Notes under the pieces: generated by a model
Told to the model about the DNA's origin: nothing
The model's input: the letters and a program-made list of their open reading frames with translations, nothing else
Databases searched by the model: none
Assembly: GCA_963846585.1 (NCBI GenBank)
Contig: CAWJWO010000015.1
Span: 124,001-188,000, forward strand
Length of the DNA: 64,000 bases
Source of the DNA: JAAUTT01 sp963846585
Lineage (GTDB): Bacteria; Bacteroidota; Bacteroidia; Bacteroidales; JAAUTT01
Direction of reading: 5' to 3'
Made by a program: the position numbers and the translations under genes
Part shown: positions 19,799 through 29,721 of the stretch, piece after piece
Layout: the number at the start of each line of letters is the position of its first letter
Position numbering within the stretch: the stretch's first letter is position 1

Positions 19799-20128
19799 AA
19801 TAGGGGTCGGCTCACGATCCGGAAGTTAACGTACGTTAAGGAATCTGAACCGGTCTAAACTCTCTGAAGTTTCCATTAATTTGCAAAAGTCTTAAGTTTT
19901 GCGAAGTCAGTAAATAAACTTCTTAATATTTAATTTTCAGAATATTATCATTTCGCAAATGTTATTTGTTAAAGTCAAAAATAATGCGATAATATTTGCG
20001 AAATATGAATATTTTTCATGAAAGTAAATTTCATTTTTAATCTTTTATCTAAACTTCAAACCATTAAATTACAGCTATATAATTACACTAACGTACACTA
20101 ACTTCCGAAGCGTGAGCCGACCCCTATT
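19799..20128. mobile_element. MITE-like element with 40-bp inverted ends
   Basis: The ends begin AATAGGGGTCGGCTCACG and match in inverse orientation with 36 of 40 identities. The 250-bp interior is AT-rich and non-coding. It sits exactly at the right boundary of the direct repeat. No transposase that obviously matches these ends is present in the window. Confidence 0.75.
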
Positions 20129-20347
20129 TGGTCTGCCGGATACGGCTGGAAGGTTCGGAGCGAAGGTTTATATGTTTGTGATAGTTTTATTCCGGAGCTG
20201 ATTATTTTAAATTGACCAGACGTTATTTTCCATACAGTTATCTGCGGGGTCTGAGTGAGCGACCCGCTCCTGTCGCGCCCGAGAATATCGCCTGATATTG
20301 ATTAAGTGTTATAAAAGTTGTATTGTGCATAAACCCAGGATATTGTT
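20129..20347. other. Non-coding segment, locally GC-richer
   Basis: No open frame of note. Contains GCGGGGTCTGAGTGAGCGAC and a CCTGTCGCGCCCGAG stretch, unlike the AT-rich surroundings, possibly remnant DNA that arrived with the MITE-like element. Confidence 0.4.
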
Positions 20348-21172
20348 CTAGTTACCAGTATATTCCCAAACCCCATACCCACCAGTTGCGAACCATTTAT
20401 TTCCTTTTTTATCAATAGTTATTCCATTTACTATAAAATTTGTTGGACTAAGATTTGATGGAGTGTATTTTGTCCATGTATTTCCGTCAAATTTAAAAGC
20501 ACCTTGTGCAATAGTGCCACACCATATATTATCTTGATGATCAACTGCAATTGTGTAAATTCCTGAACCATTTAAATTATTATATGTTAACCAGTTAGTG
20601 CCATCAAATTTTTGAATATTATTGTTAAAAGAAATCCATTTATTACCTTTTGAATCAATAGCCAAATAAGGAATTGTATCAGTAATGATCCCACTATTTT
20701 TTTTATTATAATTTGTCCAGTTCGTACCATCATATTTAAATAATCCTGACCCATATGATCCTAACCATATATTGCCTTGTACTTCATTTGCAATACAACT
20801 AAAATCAATTGAATTAGCTATTTTAGTCCATTTGGTTCCGTCAAATTTAATAAACTGATTTTTCCCTCCAGCGCACCATAGATTTCCTTGGTTATCAATT
20901 GTTAGAGATCCTATGTAAAAAAAGTTTATTCCACTATTTGTTGTATCAGTAGGTGGCACCCATGTAGTGCCATTAAATTTGGCAAGCCCGCAATATTCTG
21001 CTGCCATCCACATATTCCCAAGTGAATCTCCAATCAAAGAGGCTACTGTGCTTACACCATAATTATTTACAACGCCATAATTGATCCAATCTTTACCATT
21101 GAATTCTGATACTCCAGATAATGAGGTTGCTCCCAACCATAAATTTCCATGGGAATCAAATGCTATACATGA
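20348..21172 (-). pseudogene. Propeller lipoprotein (copy 2), 3' part, interrupted by IS66
   Basis: Continues the protein begun at 24076. Joining 24076–23943 to 21172–20348 and removing one 8-bp target copy gives exactly 317 codons with an unbroken frame (…NFSS-CIAFDSHGNLWLGATS…). It has the same Reg_prop repeats as its neighbours but is clearly diverged from them. A downstream fragment could in principle start internally, but it would lack a secretion signal. Confidence 0.85.
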
Positions 21173-21195
21173 GTATCCACCCGACCAACCCCATC

Positions 21196-22896
21196 TTACA
21201 CCAATAAATTTTTATCTATAAATTGCGGTAGCAGATATTTGAGCTGAGATTTTTTGGTATCGTTAATATTTCTGATCACATATTCCAGCCATTTTTGAGG
21301 ATTGATACCATGTTTTTTGCAGGTTCCAAAGAAGCTATAAAACATAGCTATATTTTCGGCTCCATGGTGCGATCCGGCGAACATATAATTTTTCCTCCCC
21401 AAAGCCAGAGCTCTAATAGAGTTTTCGATTAAGTTATTGTCTATCTCCAAGTTACCATCTTTAAGATAATTCATCAACGTATCCCAACGGTTTATACAAT
21501 AATCAAATGCTTTGCCTATGGGACTTTTGGGTAATACTTTGTCCCTGTTAGCTGCTATAAACTTACTCATTTCGTTTAATATGGGCAATGATTTATCCAG
21601 CCTCAAAGCATGCCGCATTTGGGCCGATAACCCATCTTCACGTGCAGTTCTCTCAATAGAATATAACTTTTGAATCAATATCATAACAGTGGATGCCCTT
21701 TCCTTATCGTTTTCCAGGGCTCTCTCTACCATCCGCCTGGCATGTGCCATGCAACCAAGATGTGTTACACCCTCGTTTCGTGCAAAGTGTTCGTAAACGG
21801 CATACCCATCTGTTTGTAAATATCCTTTATAAGTCGCTAGATTTTTTAATGGGGCATCCAGTCCCCTTCCTTTGTGATAATCGAAAAATACCGCATTTTG
21901 CATTGGTGCATTGTACACCCACATATATCCCTGATGGGTGGCTCCCGGTTTATCACGATCCAGAACTTTTATAGGGCTTTCGTCTACTTGCAAATAAGGG
22001 TTTTCTAAAACGTAAGCCTTATGAACTGTATATAGTAGACGAATATGATTGGATGTCAAGCTAACCCATGAATCCATTGTGGAGGCAGGAACATGAACAC
22101 CCTCTTGTTTAAACATTTGTATTTTCCTGTGTAGTGGTATGTGATATACAAATTTATCTACCGTGATATTGGAAAGCAAACCCGGTCCGGCCATACATTT
22201 TGGAATGGGTCGATTCAAAGGGGCGATGACCTGTCTTTGAGCACCTGTTTCATCTTCTTTAGTGATATAAACGCCACGTATATAATCAATTCTCTTTAAT
22301 CTTCCAGGAATATATTCTAATTCAGAGGTGATTTGCTCGCCTATTTTATCCATACCTGAAACATCCTCTGTTGGTTCCAGCAGTACCTTTTCTACTGGTA
22401 TATGGGATGGTATTTCAAAACGTCCAGGGTGTGGCTTGGAAGGTTTTGTCCGTTCATAGCTAATTTGTTGCTTGTCAGCTTCTATTACCGCTTCTATCTT
22501 TTCATCCCCAAATTCAAAAGGGATCGTTAGCTGGTCTGGATGCTCATTCGATTCAAAACGCTCCCGTTTGGAACCAAAGAGCATCCTTTGAAACTGGGCT
22601 ATTTGAAATTTCTGATCTTCTATCGTAATATTCTGATCCTCTATTGTTACATTCTGATCCTCTATTGTTACATTCTGATCCTCTATTGTTACATTCTGAT
22701 CCTCTATTGTTACATTCTGATCCTCTATTGTTACATTCTGATCCTCTATTGTTACATTCTGATCTTCTATAGTTGAAGTTAGTTTTGTGATTTCAGCAGC
22801 AAGATTAGAAATTGCCAATTCTTTTTGAGCAAGATTTTCCAAAAGAAAAAGTTTTTCTTTTAAAAATTCATGAGGTATATTTTGCTCTGTTTGCAT
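21196..22896 (-). CDS. tnpC: IS66 transposase TnpC with heptad-repeat N-terminus
   Basis: 566 aa DDE transposase. The N-terminal leucine-zipper region holds eight tandem heptads of the type TIEDQNV (residues ~43–98). Then come LFGSKRERFE, the zinc-binding-like and central domains, the catalytic core (QVDESPIKV, YLQTDGYAVYE, and IDNNLIENSIRALALGRKNYMFAGSHHG) and the IS66 C-terminal helix bundle. The heptad expansion is unusual and encoded by a 21-bp tandem repeat. The catalytic residues appear intact. Confidence 0.93.
   Translation of the reverse strand: MQTEQNIPHEFLKEKLFLLENLAQKELAISNLAAEITKLTSTIEDQNVTIEDQNVTIEDQNVTIEDQNVTIEDQNVTIEDQNVTIEDQNITIEDQKFQIAQFQRMLFGSKRERFESNEHPDQLTIPFEFGDEKIEAVIEADKQQISYERTKPSKPHPGRFEIPSHIPVEKVLLEPTEDVSGMDKIGEQITSELEYIPGRLKRIDYIRGVYITKEDETGAQRQVIAPLNRPIPKCMAGPGLLSNITVDKFVYHIPLHRKIQMFKQEGVHVPASTMDSWVSLTSNHIRLLYTVHKAYVLENPYLQVDESPIKVLDRDKPGATHQGYMWVYNAPMQNAVFFDYHKGRGLDAPLKNLATYKGYLQTDGYAVYEHFARNEGVTHLGCMAHARRMVERALENDKERASTVMILIQKLYSIERTAREDGLSAQMRHALRLDKSLPILNEMSKFIAANRDKVLPKSPIGKAFDYCINRWDTLMNYLKDGNLEIDNNLIENSIRALALGRKNYMFAGSHHGAENIAMFYSFFGTCKKHGINPQKWLEYVIRNINDTKKSQLKYLLPQFIDKNLLV
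22611..22776. repeat. 21-bp coding minisatellite in tnpC
   Basis: About eight 21-bp units (minus-strand sense ATTGAGGATCAGAATGTAAC with small changes at the ends), six of them giving identical heptads. Unit length equals one coiled-coil heptad, so copy-number change would keep frame and helical register. Confidence 0.9.
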
Positions 22897-23188
22897 AGCA
22901 TAAATATAGCCAAAAGTATTGATTTCATTAACGTTTTAATGGATTATTTTTCTTTAAAATAGCCTGATTTTTTGATCGTTGATTTAATAAAACACCCCTG
23001 AAAAAAATCCTTTTTTGAAGCTGTTAAATCTCTTCTGTTTTAATTTTTCGGTATATGGGTTAATGGGCTGGTAAGGTATCATGCAACCATCCGTAATGCT
23101 TGTAAAATAAAGGATTTTTATTACATCACCATATGTATTATGTATATATACTTGCGGTTTCTATAAAAAATCTTATATCAAAACACTT
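22897..23188. other. Non-coding gap inside IS66
   Basis: 292 bp between tnpB and tnpC. AT-rich with no open frame; no clear promoter or terminator found. Confidence 0.4.
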
Positions 23189-23536
23189 TTAAGCTCCTTT
23201 TTTTAACAAATATCGTTTACGCATTGTCACATTCTTCAACGATAACCCTTCTATAATCATGACAAGTTTTGACCAATCAAGGCTACCTTCGGTAATTACC
23301 GGAATTTCAAAGTTGCCTCTTTCCAACCTTTTCCAGTAAAGTACAAAACCTCCGTTTTCCCAATGAAGAAGTTTTACCTGGTTCCGGCGTCGGTTAAAAA
23401 AAACATACACTTCTCCACAGGTGGGATTACGTTCTAATTTGTTACGCACAATCCCGCATAAAGAATCAAAACCGCCACGCATATCCGTGGGGGATGAATA
23501 TAAATAATATTGGTGGGTGGATGTCAGCGAAAACAT
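23189..23536 (-). CDS. tnpB: IS66 accessory protein TnpB
   Basis: 115 aa, typical IS66 Orf2: YYLYSSPTDMRGGFDSLCGIV at the start, YVFFNRRRNQVKLLHWENGGFVLYWKRLERG in the middle. Required with TnpA and TnpC for IS66 transposition. It begins 6 bp after tnpA ends. Confidence 0.95.
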   Translation of the reverse strand: MFSLTSTHQYYLYSSPTDMRGGFDSLCGIVRNKLERNPTCGEVYVFFNRRRNQVKLLHWENGGFVLYWKRLERGNFEIPVITEGSLDWSKLVMIIEGLSLKNVTMRKRYLLKKGA

Positions 23537-23542
23537 AGTCCT

Positions 23543-23872
23543 TTACAGTAAACTGATCAGGGATCGCAACATTGGTAAATCCATTTCCTGATTTAATTTT
23601 ACTCTTACTCCATTGGGATAGCTGATCTCGATTTCAATATTCTTTGCAATGGTTTGTTCAGGCTGTTTGGTCGGTGAGGATATAACGACCGGAATAAATT
23701 TCTCTTCGGTTTTTAATTCAGCTTCCCTGTATTTCTTGTGCCAATTGTAAAAGGTAGCTGAACTTACTCCGTGTTCTTTGCAATATAATTTCTTTACCAT
23801 TCCGCTTTCGATGCAGGACTTTACAAATGCAAATTTTTCTTTCTCGCTTTTTCCCCTTAAATTGCTCCCCAT
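23543..23872 (-). CDS. tnpA: IS66 accessory protein TnpA
   Basis: 109 aa HTH protein of the IS3/IS66 OrfA type (KFAFVKSCIESGMVKKLYCKEHGVSSATFYNWHKKY). First gene of the IS66 operon, about 70 bp inside the right end of the element. Confidence 0.93.
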   Translation of the reverse strand: MGSNLRGKSEKEKFAFVKSCIESGMVKKLYCKEHGVSSATFYNWHKKYREAELKTEEKFIPVVISSPTKQPEQTIAKNIEIEISYPNGVRVKLNQEMDLPMLRSLISLL

Positions 23873-23942
23873 GTTTTTATTTTTGGGGTAAAGTTACCAA
23901 GCTTGATTATGACCTCATATATGGGGTTGGTCGGGGGGATAC

Positions 23943-24076
23943 ATACATGAAGAAAAATTTATATTCTCATTATTATAATTAGTCCATTCTGAAGGTGTAT
24001 TTGGTTCTTTCTTACAAGAAAAAATAATCAAAATAAATAGGACCATAAAAGCGATATCCCGGATTGAATTTTTCAT
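23943..24076 (-). pseudogene. Propeller lipoprotein (copy 2), 5' part
   Basis: ATG at 24074–24076, lipoprotein signal MKNSIRDIAFMVLFILIIFSC, then KKEPNTPSEWTNYNN up to the IS66 target site. The upstream ~110 bp is homologous to the upstream regions of the two flanking paralogues, so all three probably shared promoter sequences. Confidence 0.85.
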
Positions 24077-24186
24077 AACTTATGTCTTTGGTTAGCAATT
24101 TTCATATTTTATGCTATTTTATCTAAATTGTAAATAAATGCAAAGAAGGTTGGAAAAGTAAAATTAATAATAATTATCTTTAATTA

Positions 24187-25525
24187 GGGTAAGTTTGACT
24201 AAACCCCCGAAATGTAAATTAGGGCCATAATTTTAAAATAATTACTTGTAAATATTTAATTATGTTCTATGTATATATTTTATCTGCCTAAAAGATTAAT
24301 TTTAATCCTTAAATTCACAAACCCCTCCTGTTCCTGTGCCAATCCATTTATTCCCTTGTTTATCTATAGCAATCGTAACAACTTCATTATTTGACAACCC
24401 ACTATTACTAGTATTGTATGTTATCCATTTATTTCCATCAAATTTTGTTATGCCGGCCACAGATCCATATCCTAACCAAATATTATCTTGTATGTCAACA
24501 GCAATACACCAAACCCAATTATTCGCTAACCCGCTGTTCATAGTATTGAAATTTGTCCAATTAGAGCCATCAAATTTTGACAATCCATTGCAAGTGCCAA
24601 ACCATGTATTCCCATGTTTATCAAAAGCAATTGCATTGACTGAATCATTAATTAAACCATTTTTTGTATTGTAAGTACTCCAGTTGTTGCCACTAAATTT
24701 TGATACTCCTGAACCCCAAGTACCAAACCATATATTTCCTTGCGCATCAATAGAAGTACATAAATATCCAATGCCATTATATACAATACCACTGTTAGTA
24801 GAATTATAAATAGTCCAAATGTTACCATTAAACTTTGAAGCTCCAACCCACATATTTCCTTGTAAATCGAAACCTATTTGCCCACCAACACCACTAGGCA
24901 GACCTCCATTGGCAGTATTATAGGCATTCCAATTAGTCCCATCAAATTTCATTAACCCTGCATCGGATGTTCCCCAAATAGTATCATGAGTGTCGACTTT
25001 AATGTCCCATACAGTATTAATATAATAACCACCTGCGACAGCATATGTAGTCCACTTATTCCCATCAAATTTTGATATGCCATCAGTTATAGTTCCAAAC
25101 CATTTATTATCTAATGAATCAATAGCCATAGAACCCCATATTTCATTGCTAACCAATCCACTATTTGATGTATTATAATTGGTCCATCCAGTATAAGTTG
25201 GAGAAGTAGGTTCCTTTTTGCAAGAGAAAATAAGCAAAACAAATAGAACCACAAAAACTATATTCCGTAATGAATATTTCATAACTTATATCTTTGGTTA
25301 ATATTTTTCATATTTAAATATTTTATCTAAAGTGTAAATAAAGGCAAATAAGGTTGGTAAAGTAAAATTAATAATAATTCTCCTTAATTAGCGTATTTCC
25401 ATAAAGTCCGAAACCTTAGTTAAGTTCGTTTAAAAATCAGTCATTTACTATTATTAGTGACACGACATGATATGTCACTACATTTGATTCCTTCACAAGT
25501 ATCGATACGTACTTTATGATTAATA
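24187..25525. repeat. ~1.34-kb direct repeat, copy 2
   Basis: Partner of 18462–19802. It starts with a full copy of the transposon left end (GGGTAAGTTTGACTAAA), here internal to the element. The junction TTAATTA-GGGTAAG shows the copy was joined to the upstream region of the middle paralogue. Confidence 0.9.
24302..25282 (-). CDS. Propeller-repeat surface lipoprotein (copy 3)
   Basis: 326 aa, four residues different from copy 1. Lipoprotein signal (MKYSLRNIVFVVLFVLLIFSC) and the same Reg_prop beta-propeller repeats with KEPTSPTYTGW after the lipobox. Near-identity with copy 1 shows very recent duplication or gene conversion. Confidence 0.85.
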   Translation of the reverse strand: MKYSLRNIVFVVLFVLLIFSCKKEPTSPTYTGWTNYNTSNSGLVSNEIWGSMAIDSLDNKWFGTITDGISKFDGNKWTTYAVAGGYYINTVWDIKVDTHDTIWGTSDAGLMKFDGTNWNAYNTANGGLPSGVGGQIGFDLQGNMWVGASKFNGNIWTIYNSTNSGIVYNGIGYLCTSIDAQGNIWFGTWGSGVSKFSGNNWSTYNTKNGLINDSVNAIAFDKHGNTWFGTCNGLSKFDGSNWTNFNTMNSGLANNWVWCIAVDIQDNIWLGYGSVAGITKFDGNKWITYNTSNSGLSNNEVVTIAIDKQGNKWIGTGTGGVCEFKD

Positions 25526-25545
25526 CATAATTTTAAAAAAAGACA

Positions 25546-27405
25546 TTAATTCGTTAATATCATACGTTTAGTATCTATTAAAGTTCCATCAGTTATAAGC
25601 GCGTATATATACATTCCAGCAGCAAGGCTGTTACCCGAAATAACCATACTGCCATTACCCCTGTCACTTACAGTATTTGCTTGAATTTGGGCACCTTGCA
25701 AATTATATATATAAATAGCTGCATTAACAACATTTGCAGGTAAATAATATCCGATAGTTGTATTCTGGCTAAAGGGGTTTGGCGAGTTCTGTGCCAGGGT
25801 AGCAACGTCAGCCGTTGCCATACTTTGGGTTGGAGTTTGATCTGAACTAATTGATATTTTATCTGATGAAACTGATTTTGTAGTTGTTTTTGAACAACAC
25901 TGGTTGATCTGGGTGGTTAATGATGTGATCTGATTTACGAAGTAAATGCTATCTGCACTAATTCTCTTTTGTAATAAACTAATTATTTTATTATTACTAA
26001 TACTATCTGATTTTATTCTGTTTGTTAAATTAAGTATTTTTATGCTATCAGATTCATATTTAGTGGATAATGTTTTCACTGCTTCAACTAAAATTGGCAC
26101 TAAACCCTGGTAATCAATTGATAATATGTTGCTGTTATCAGAAAAAACAAGATCAGCATATACCTTCTGTAAATCCTGGGCCAAAAATCCGTAATGAGTC
26201 CTATTCTGTAATGCTGTATCTATCTGATTTTGTGTTATGCTTGAAGAATTTGCAGTAATTGTTGATAAGTTTGAAGTTGTTGAACCAGGTTTTAATTTAT
26301 ATGTCACACCCTCTAATAACTTCAATGAAGCCAAAGCTCCTGTTACATTTTTAATATTGGTTTTTAACGTTGAATCGGATGGAGATACAACATAAGCTCT
26401 AATATATGGACTATTAGTAGTACCTAAATCAAGCGCATATGAAGGATTAGTCGCCTGTGAACCAACACCAACGTTTCCATTTGTCATTATGTGTATAATT
26501 GGTGCTACATTTCCAGTTCCAAGTTGCATACTTGAAGACCCATTAGTACTTAACCATCCGTTAGCTAAAAGTATTCCTGTATTAAACAATGTATAACCTG
26601 ATCCACTTGGTGTGATGGTTACATTTTGGTTAGTACCGCCAGCAATAAAAGACAAAGCTCCTGTGCCGGTTATAGATCCATTGGTTGTACCAGTACCACC
26701 ATTTGCAACAAGAACCGTTCCTGTTACATTGGCTGCCGTACCTGTGGTATTCTGATTAAGTGTGGGAACATCGGATGCCTGGATTTTGGATAGTATAGAA
26801 TTTGTTCCATTGGATCTCAAATAATAACCCGATGTTTGAGTACCTGTAAGTGCATTAATTGCTGATTGTGCTGTTGTCACACCTGTGCCACCATTGGAAA
26901 TTCCAATAATGCCAGTTAAATTACTAGTTTGAATAATACCCGTGAATGAACTTGCTATTACAGGGCCATTAACTGCTAATGTATAAGTAGTACCATTTAT
27001 TGTATTATTTGTATATCCGATTCCTAAGTTACCATTACCAGCTAAAAACATTAAAGGAGCGAATCCGCTAATAGTTTTAGTTGCATTATTTGCATTGTAA
27101 AATGCAAAACCACCTGTTCCAGTACCTTGTTGGTTTATAAAATCAGTTTCACCTGTACTTCCAGTCAAATAGTTCCATTGGAAATAAGTACCTTGACTAG
27201 CTGATAAATTTAATGATGGATAAGCAGTTGAATTGCAAAGCATATGTACCTGACCTGCAATATCTAATAAGGCGTTTGGGGTTGTTGTCATACCAACACC
27301 CACGTAACCATTTGTACCGTTGGCATTTGATATTTTAATTTGAGCATTTAATTGAAAAGTTAAAAGTGATATGGTAATTACAAAAAGGGTTTTTAATGTT
27401 TTCAT
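25546..27405 (-). CDS. Secreted tail-fibre-like protein with S74 chaperone domain and T9SS C-terminus
   Basis: 619 aa. Signal peptide, then fibre-like Gly/Thr/Asn-rich repeats (GNLGIGYTNN, SNGGTGVTTAQSA, VANGGTGTTNG). A peptidase S74 intramolecular chaperone domain at ~345–455 carries the auto-cleavage-type Ser and Lys (SPSDSTLKTNIKNV) and GFLAQDLQKVYADLV. A coiled coil follows (~455–500), then a type IX sorting domain (SPNPFSQNTTIGYYLP … AAGMYIYALITDG). Known: S74 domains trimerise phage spikes, and T9SS domains direct surface export. Probably a trimeric surface fibre. Confidence 0.85.
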   Translation of the reverse strand: MKTLKTLFVITISLLTFQLNAQIKISNANGTNGYVGVGMTTTPNALLDIAGQVHMLCNSTAYPSLNLSASQGTYFQWNYLTGSTGETDFINQQGTGTGGFAFYNANNATKTISGFAPLMFLAGNGNLGIGYTNNTINGTTYTLAVNGPVIASSFTGIIQTSNLTGIIGISNGGTGVTTAQSAINALTGTQTSGYYLRSNGTNSILSKIQASDVPTLNQNTTGTAANVTGTVLVANGGTGTTNGSITGTGALSFIAGGTNQNVTITPSGSGYTLFNTGILLANGWLSTNGSSSMQLGTGNVAPIIHIMTNGNVGVGSQATNPSYALDLGTTNSPYIRAYVVSPSDSTLKTNIKNVTGALASLKLLEGVTYKLKPGSTTSNLSTITANSSSITQNQIDTALQNRTHYGFLAQDLQKVYADLVFSDNSNILSIDYQGLVPILVEAVKTLSTKYESDSIKILNLTNRIKSDSISNNKIISLLQKRISADSIYFVNQITSLTTQINQCCSKTTTKSVSSDKISISSDQTPTQSMATADVATLAQNSPNPFSQNTTIGYYLPANVVNAAIYIYNLQGAQIQANTVSDRGNGSMVISGNSLAAGMYIYALITDGTLIDTKRMILTN

Positions 27406-27477
27406 ATTATGATTTTTTTTAATTAAGTATTTTTATTTCTTTATGATTTTTTTTACACTTAAAGTATGAATAGATGG

Positions 27478-29721
27478 TTATTCTGTGCTAAAAAGCCTAA
27501 GACTCGCGCAATTCGTTGGGCATGTTTTTCCATCAAGAATTGTTGTTAAACATATATTAGTTGTTTGTGGTAAATTAAATACTATAGAATCTCCTTTACA
27601 ATTACTTTGTTGTCCATTAGCAGTCCATTGGTATTGAATTGACATTGAAGGTGGAGGGGTACAAAGCCAAAAATCTACAAATACAGTATAAGGCCCACTG
27701 GGATAATTGACTATATTTATATAATTTCCGGTATCAGGCATAAATTCGTCCATTAACACAGAAGAAAATTGAGAGCATAGTTCAGATCCAGGTATTGACA
27801 AAAATGTAGCTCCGTCTTCAGTACCGAAAGGTTTTGTTTGCAATGTAACATCTGCTCCTTTAGTTGTTTCAAATCCCGGTAGCAGGTTTATTTCATAAGA
27901 GGATTGTATCACTACATTTGAAGTAGCGGAACCTGCCGGAGGGGAAATAGTAGAAGCAAAATGAATTGGCCCATCTCTATATACGGAACCACTTGTTGTA
28001 ATAGGGTTATTCGTGTCTAATATGTTACCATAAGTATATTTTGAACCATAATTATTCAGCCAAGATTCATTATCCAGCCAAAACAAATTATACATTAACA
28101 TGTAATCCAAACCCGTGTAATCACCTATGCCACCATTAGTACCGTTTTGTGACAGGGGCCTAATGTATTTATTAGTACCTTCCCAACCAGCTACCTGATT
28201 AAAATCGTCAATAGGAAAAGTTGTTGCAGGTTGAAACATCGGACCTTGGAAAGGTGCGCTTTCGAGGTCGTTATAACAAGTTGCTAATAAATCTCTATCA
28301 TCATCCTGGCTATAAAGGTAGTGGTTAAGAAGTGCATATATTGGCATGTTATAAGTAGTAGCATAACCTTGCAAATCCGGAAATACATCATTCCCACCAT
28401 CAAAGTGTAAAAAGGCGGTATTACCAACAGCAGCAAAACATAATGTCAAAGAAACAGTATAATCATGTTTATTAGGCCAATTAACTTTACTCATAAAAAA
28501 AGGTGTACACCACCATCGATATTCAATACTACTTAAATAATTTACCACAGGATTTACTAATCCCGTCCACGCTGTAAGATCATTAATAATATCCGATGCC
28601 CCTTCTAATAAATCAACTACACAATTTCCAGCGTCTCCTAAGTACCCACCAATATTATTAGACCCTCCAGCATCAAGAGGTGCATTACAATCATCATTAT
28701 TACTTTCATAATTCATATAGGTAGCACCGTTATTAATATCAACTCCTAAAGGATTGCTGAGTATATGATCTGCGGCATATGAGAATGCATAAGCTGTACC
28801 GGAAAGGGAACCTACAGCTACTAGTGCGTCACTATTTGGGTAAGTCTGTTGGGTCCCTGGGTAGCATCCTATATAAGGAGAACAAGAATTAACAGTGAAA
28901 AAATTAGCTATTTTAGTAGTATAACCTTGTGCAAGATTTATAAGATTGACAGGAGTGGAGCCAGGTGTGGGAGGAGTATAGTAATATACATTTTGTGGAA
29001 GGCTACTTAGACATTTATTCACCAGGGCAAAACCCATAAAAAGATAAGCCACTTGATCTTGAGATGGATATGTATTACTGCCAATGGTATTTTCATTATT
29101 AGATTGATCTGGATTTAGTGTACCAACTTGAGATCCTGATAAATCAGAGCTCCAGGCTTGATATTTAGCCATTAATGCAGGTTGATTCACATTATTAAGA
29201 AGGTTTGCGTCTACATCATCCCGTAAGAAAAAACCATTTAAATTCTTAGGATCACTCCTGTCATTTGTTGCAGAAAGCGGATAAGCAATAGCTTCGCAGT
29301 TCTCATCCATTCTTTCATACGCTTTTAGTGCACAAAAAAGCTCGTATTGTGTGGGTGCCCAATTTTGATTATTGTCATACAATAATTTTAGTTCTGTCGC
29401 TAATACTGCAATATACCAACCCAATTGACTCGTCCCATCTCCCCAATTAATATGGTTGGTTGGTATTCCAGTTGTTGCATCTTTTTGATCATACCTCCAA
29501 TAACATGGTATGCTTAAACCACAGCCGCCAAAGTTACCTGTGGAAGGTGTAAAAGTTGCCGGGATAGAACCATTATATCCCATTACTAACATATCGGATA
29601 TAAGTTTCTGACGATAGTGCCAGTACTTAGCTTGGTCAAGACAAGAAAAATAATACTGACCATGCAAATGTTGATTAATGGAACATAATAAGGCCATTAA
29701 AAATAGTGTTTTTCGTAACAT
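27478..29721 (-). CDS. Large secreted protein with 3-coathanger stack domain
   Basis: 747 aa with a signal peptide (MLRKTLFLMALLCSINQHLHG). The N-terminal ~500 residues are Trp/Tyr/Asn-rich with helix-like segments (WGDGTSQLGWYIAVLATELK, FCALKAYERMDEN), reminiscent of alpha/alpha-barrel secreted enzymes, but no catalytic motif is identified. A 3-coathanger stack-like segment (IQSSYEINLLPGFETTKGAD) follows at ~610–640, then a Cys-containing C-terminal domain. It lies in tandem with the S74 protein. Confidence 0.65.
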   Translation of the reverse strand: MLRKTLFLMALLCSINQHLHGQYYFSCLDQAKYWHYRQKLISDMLVMGYNGSIPATFTPSTGNFGGCGLSIPCYWRYDQKDATTGIPTNHINWGDGTSQLGWYIAVLATELKLLYDNNQNWAPTQYELFCALKAYERMDENCEAIAYPLSATNDRSDPKNLNGFFLRDDVDANLLNNVNQPALMAKYQAWSSDLSGSQVGTLNPDQSNNENTIGSNTYPSQDQVAYLFMGFALVNKCLSSLPQNVYYYTPPTPGSTPVNLINLAQGYTTKIANFFTVNSCSPYIGCYPGTQQTYPNSDALVAVGSLSGTAYAFSYAADHILSNPLGVDINNGATYMNYESNNDDCNAPLDAGGSNNIGGYLGDAGNCVVDLLEGASDIINDLTAWTGLVNPVVNYLSSIEYRWWCTPFFMSKVNWPNKHDYTVSLTLCFAAVGNTAFLHFDGGNDVFPDLQGYATTYNMPIYALLNHYLYSQDDDRDLLATCYNDLESAPFQGPMFQPATTFPIDDFNQVAGWEGTNKYIRPLSQNGTNGGIGDYTGLDYMLMYNLFWLDNESWLNNYGSKYTYGNILDTNNPITTSGSVYRDGPIHFASTISPPAGSATSNVVIQSSYEINLLPGFETTKGADVTLQTKPFGTEDGATFLSIPGSELCSQFSSVLMDEFMPDTGNYINIVNYPSGPYTVFVDFWLCTPPPSMSIQYQWTANGQQSNCKGDSIVFNLPQTTNICLTTILDGKTCPTNCASLRLFSTE

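Larger units (their letters stand above)
18462..19802. repeat. ~1.34-kb direct repeat, copy 1 (partner 24187–25525)
   Basis: Includes the transposon end, a complete propeller lipoprotein gene and its upstream region. The partner copy differs by only a few bases in the coding part (four amino-acid changes: N/Y3, a Leu/Ser, an Arg/Gly and a Glu/Gly). The copies diverge abruptly after GATTAATA, where the 330-bp MITE-like element begins in this copy. Confidence 0.9.
21173..23942. mobile_element. IS66-family insertion sequence
   Basis: 2,770 bp. Ends are inverted repeats of about 22 bp (GTATCC, A or C, CCCGACCAACCCC) and it is flanked by a perfect 8-bp duplication ATACATGA (21165–21172 and 23943–23950). 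It contains tnpA, tnpB and tnpC in the canonical order on the minus strand. Eight-bp duplications are the known IS66 signature. All three genes look intact, so it may be active. Confidence 0.94.

Noticed and set aside
22540..22776. Plus-strand open frame with YILILYC repeats
   Set aside because: Antisense image of the heptad repeats in tnpC; no independent evidence of a gene.
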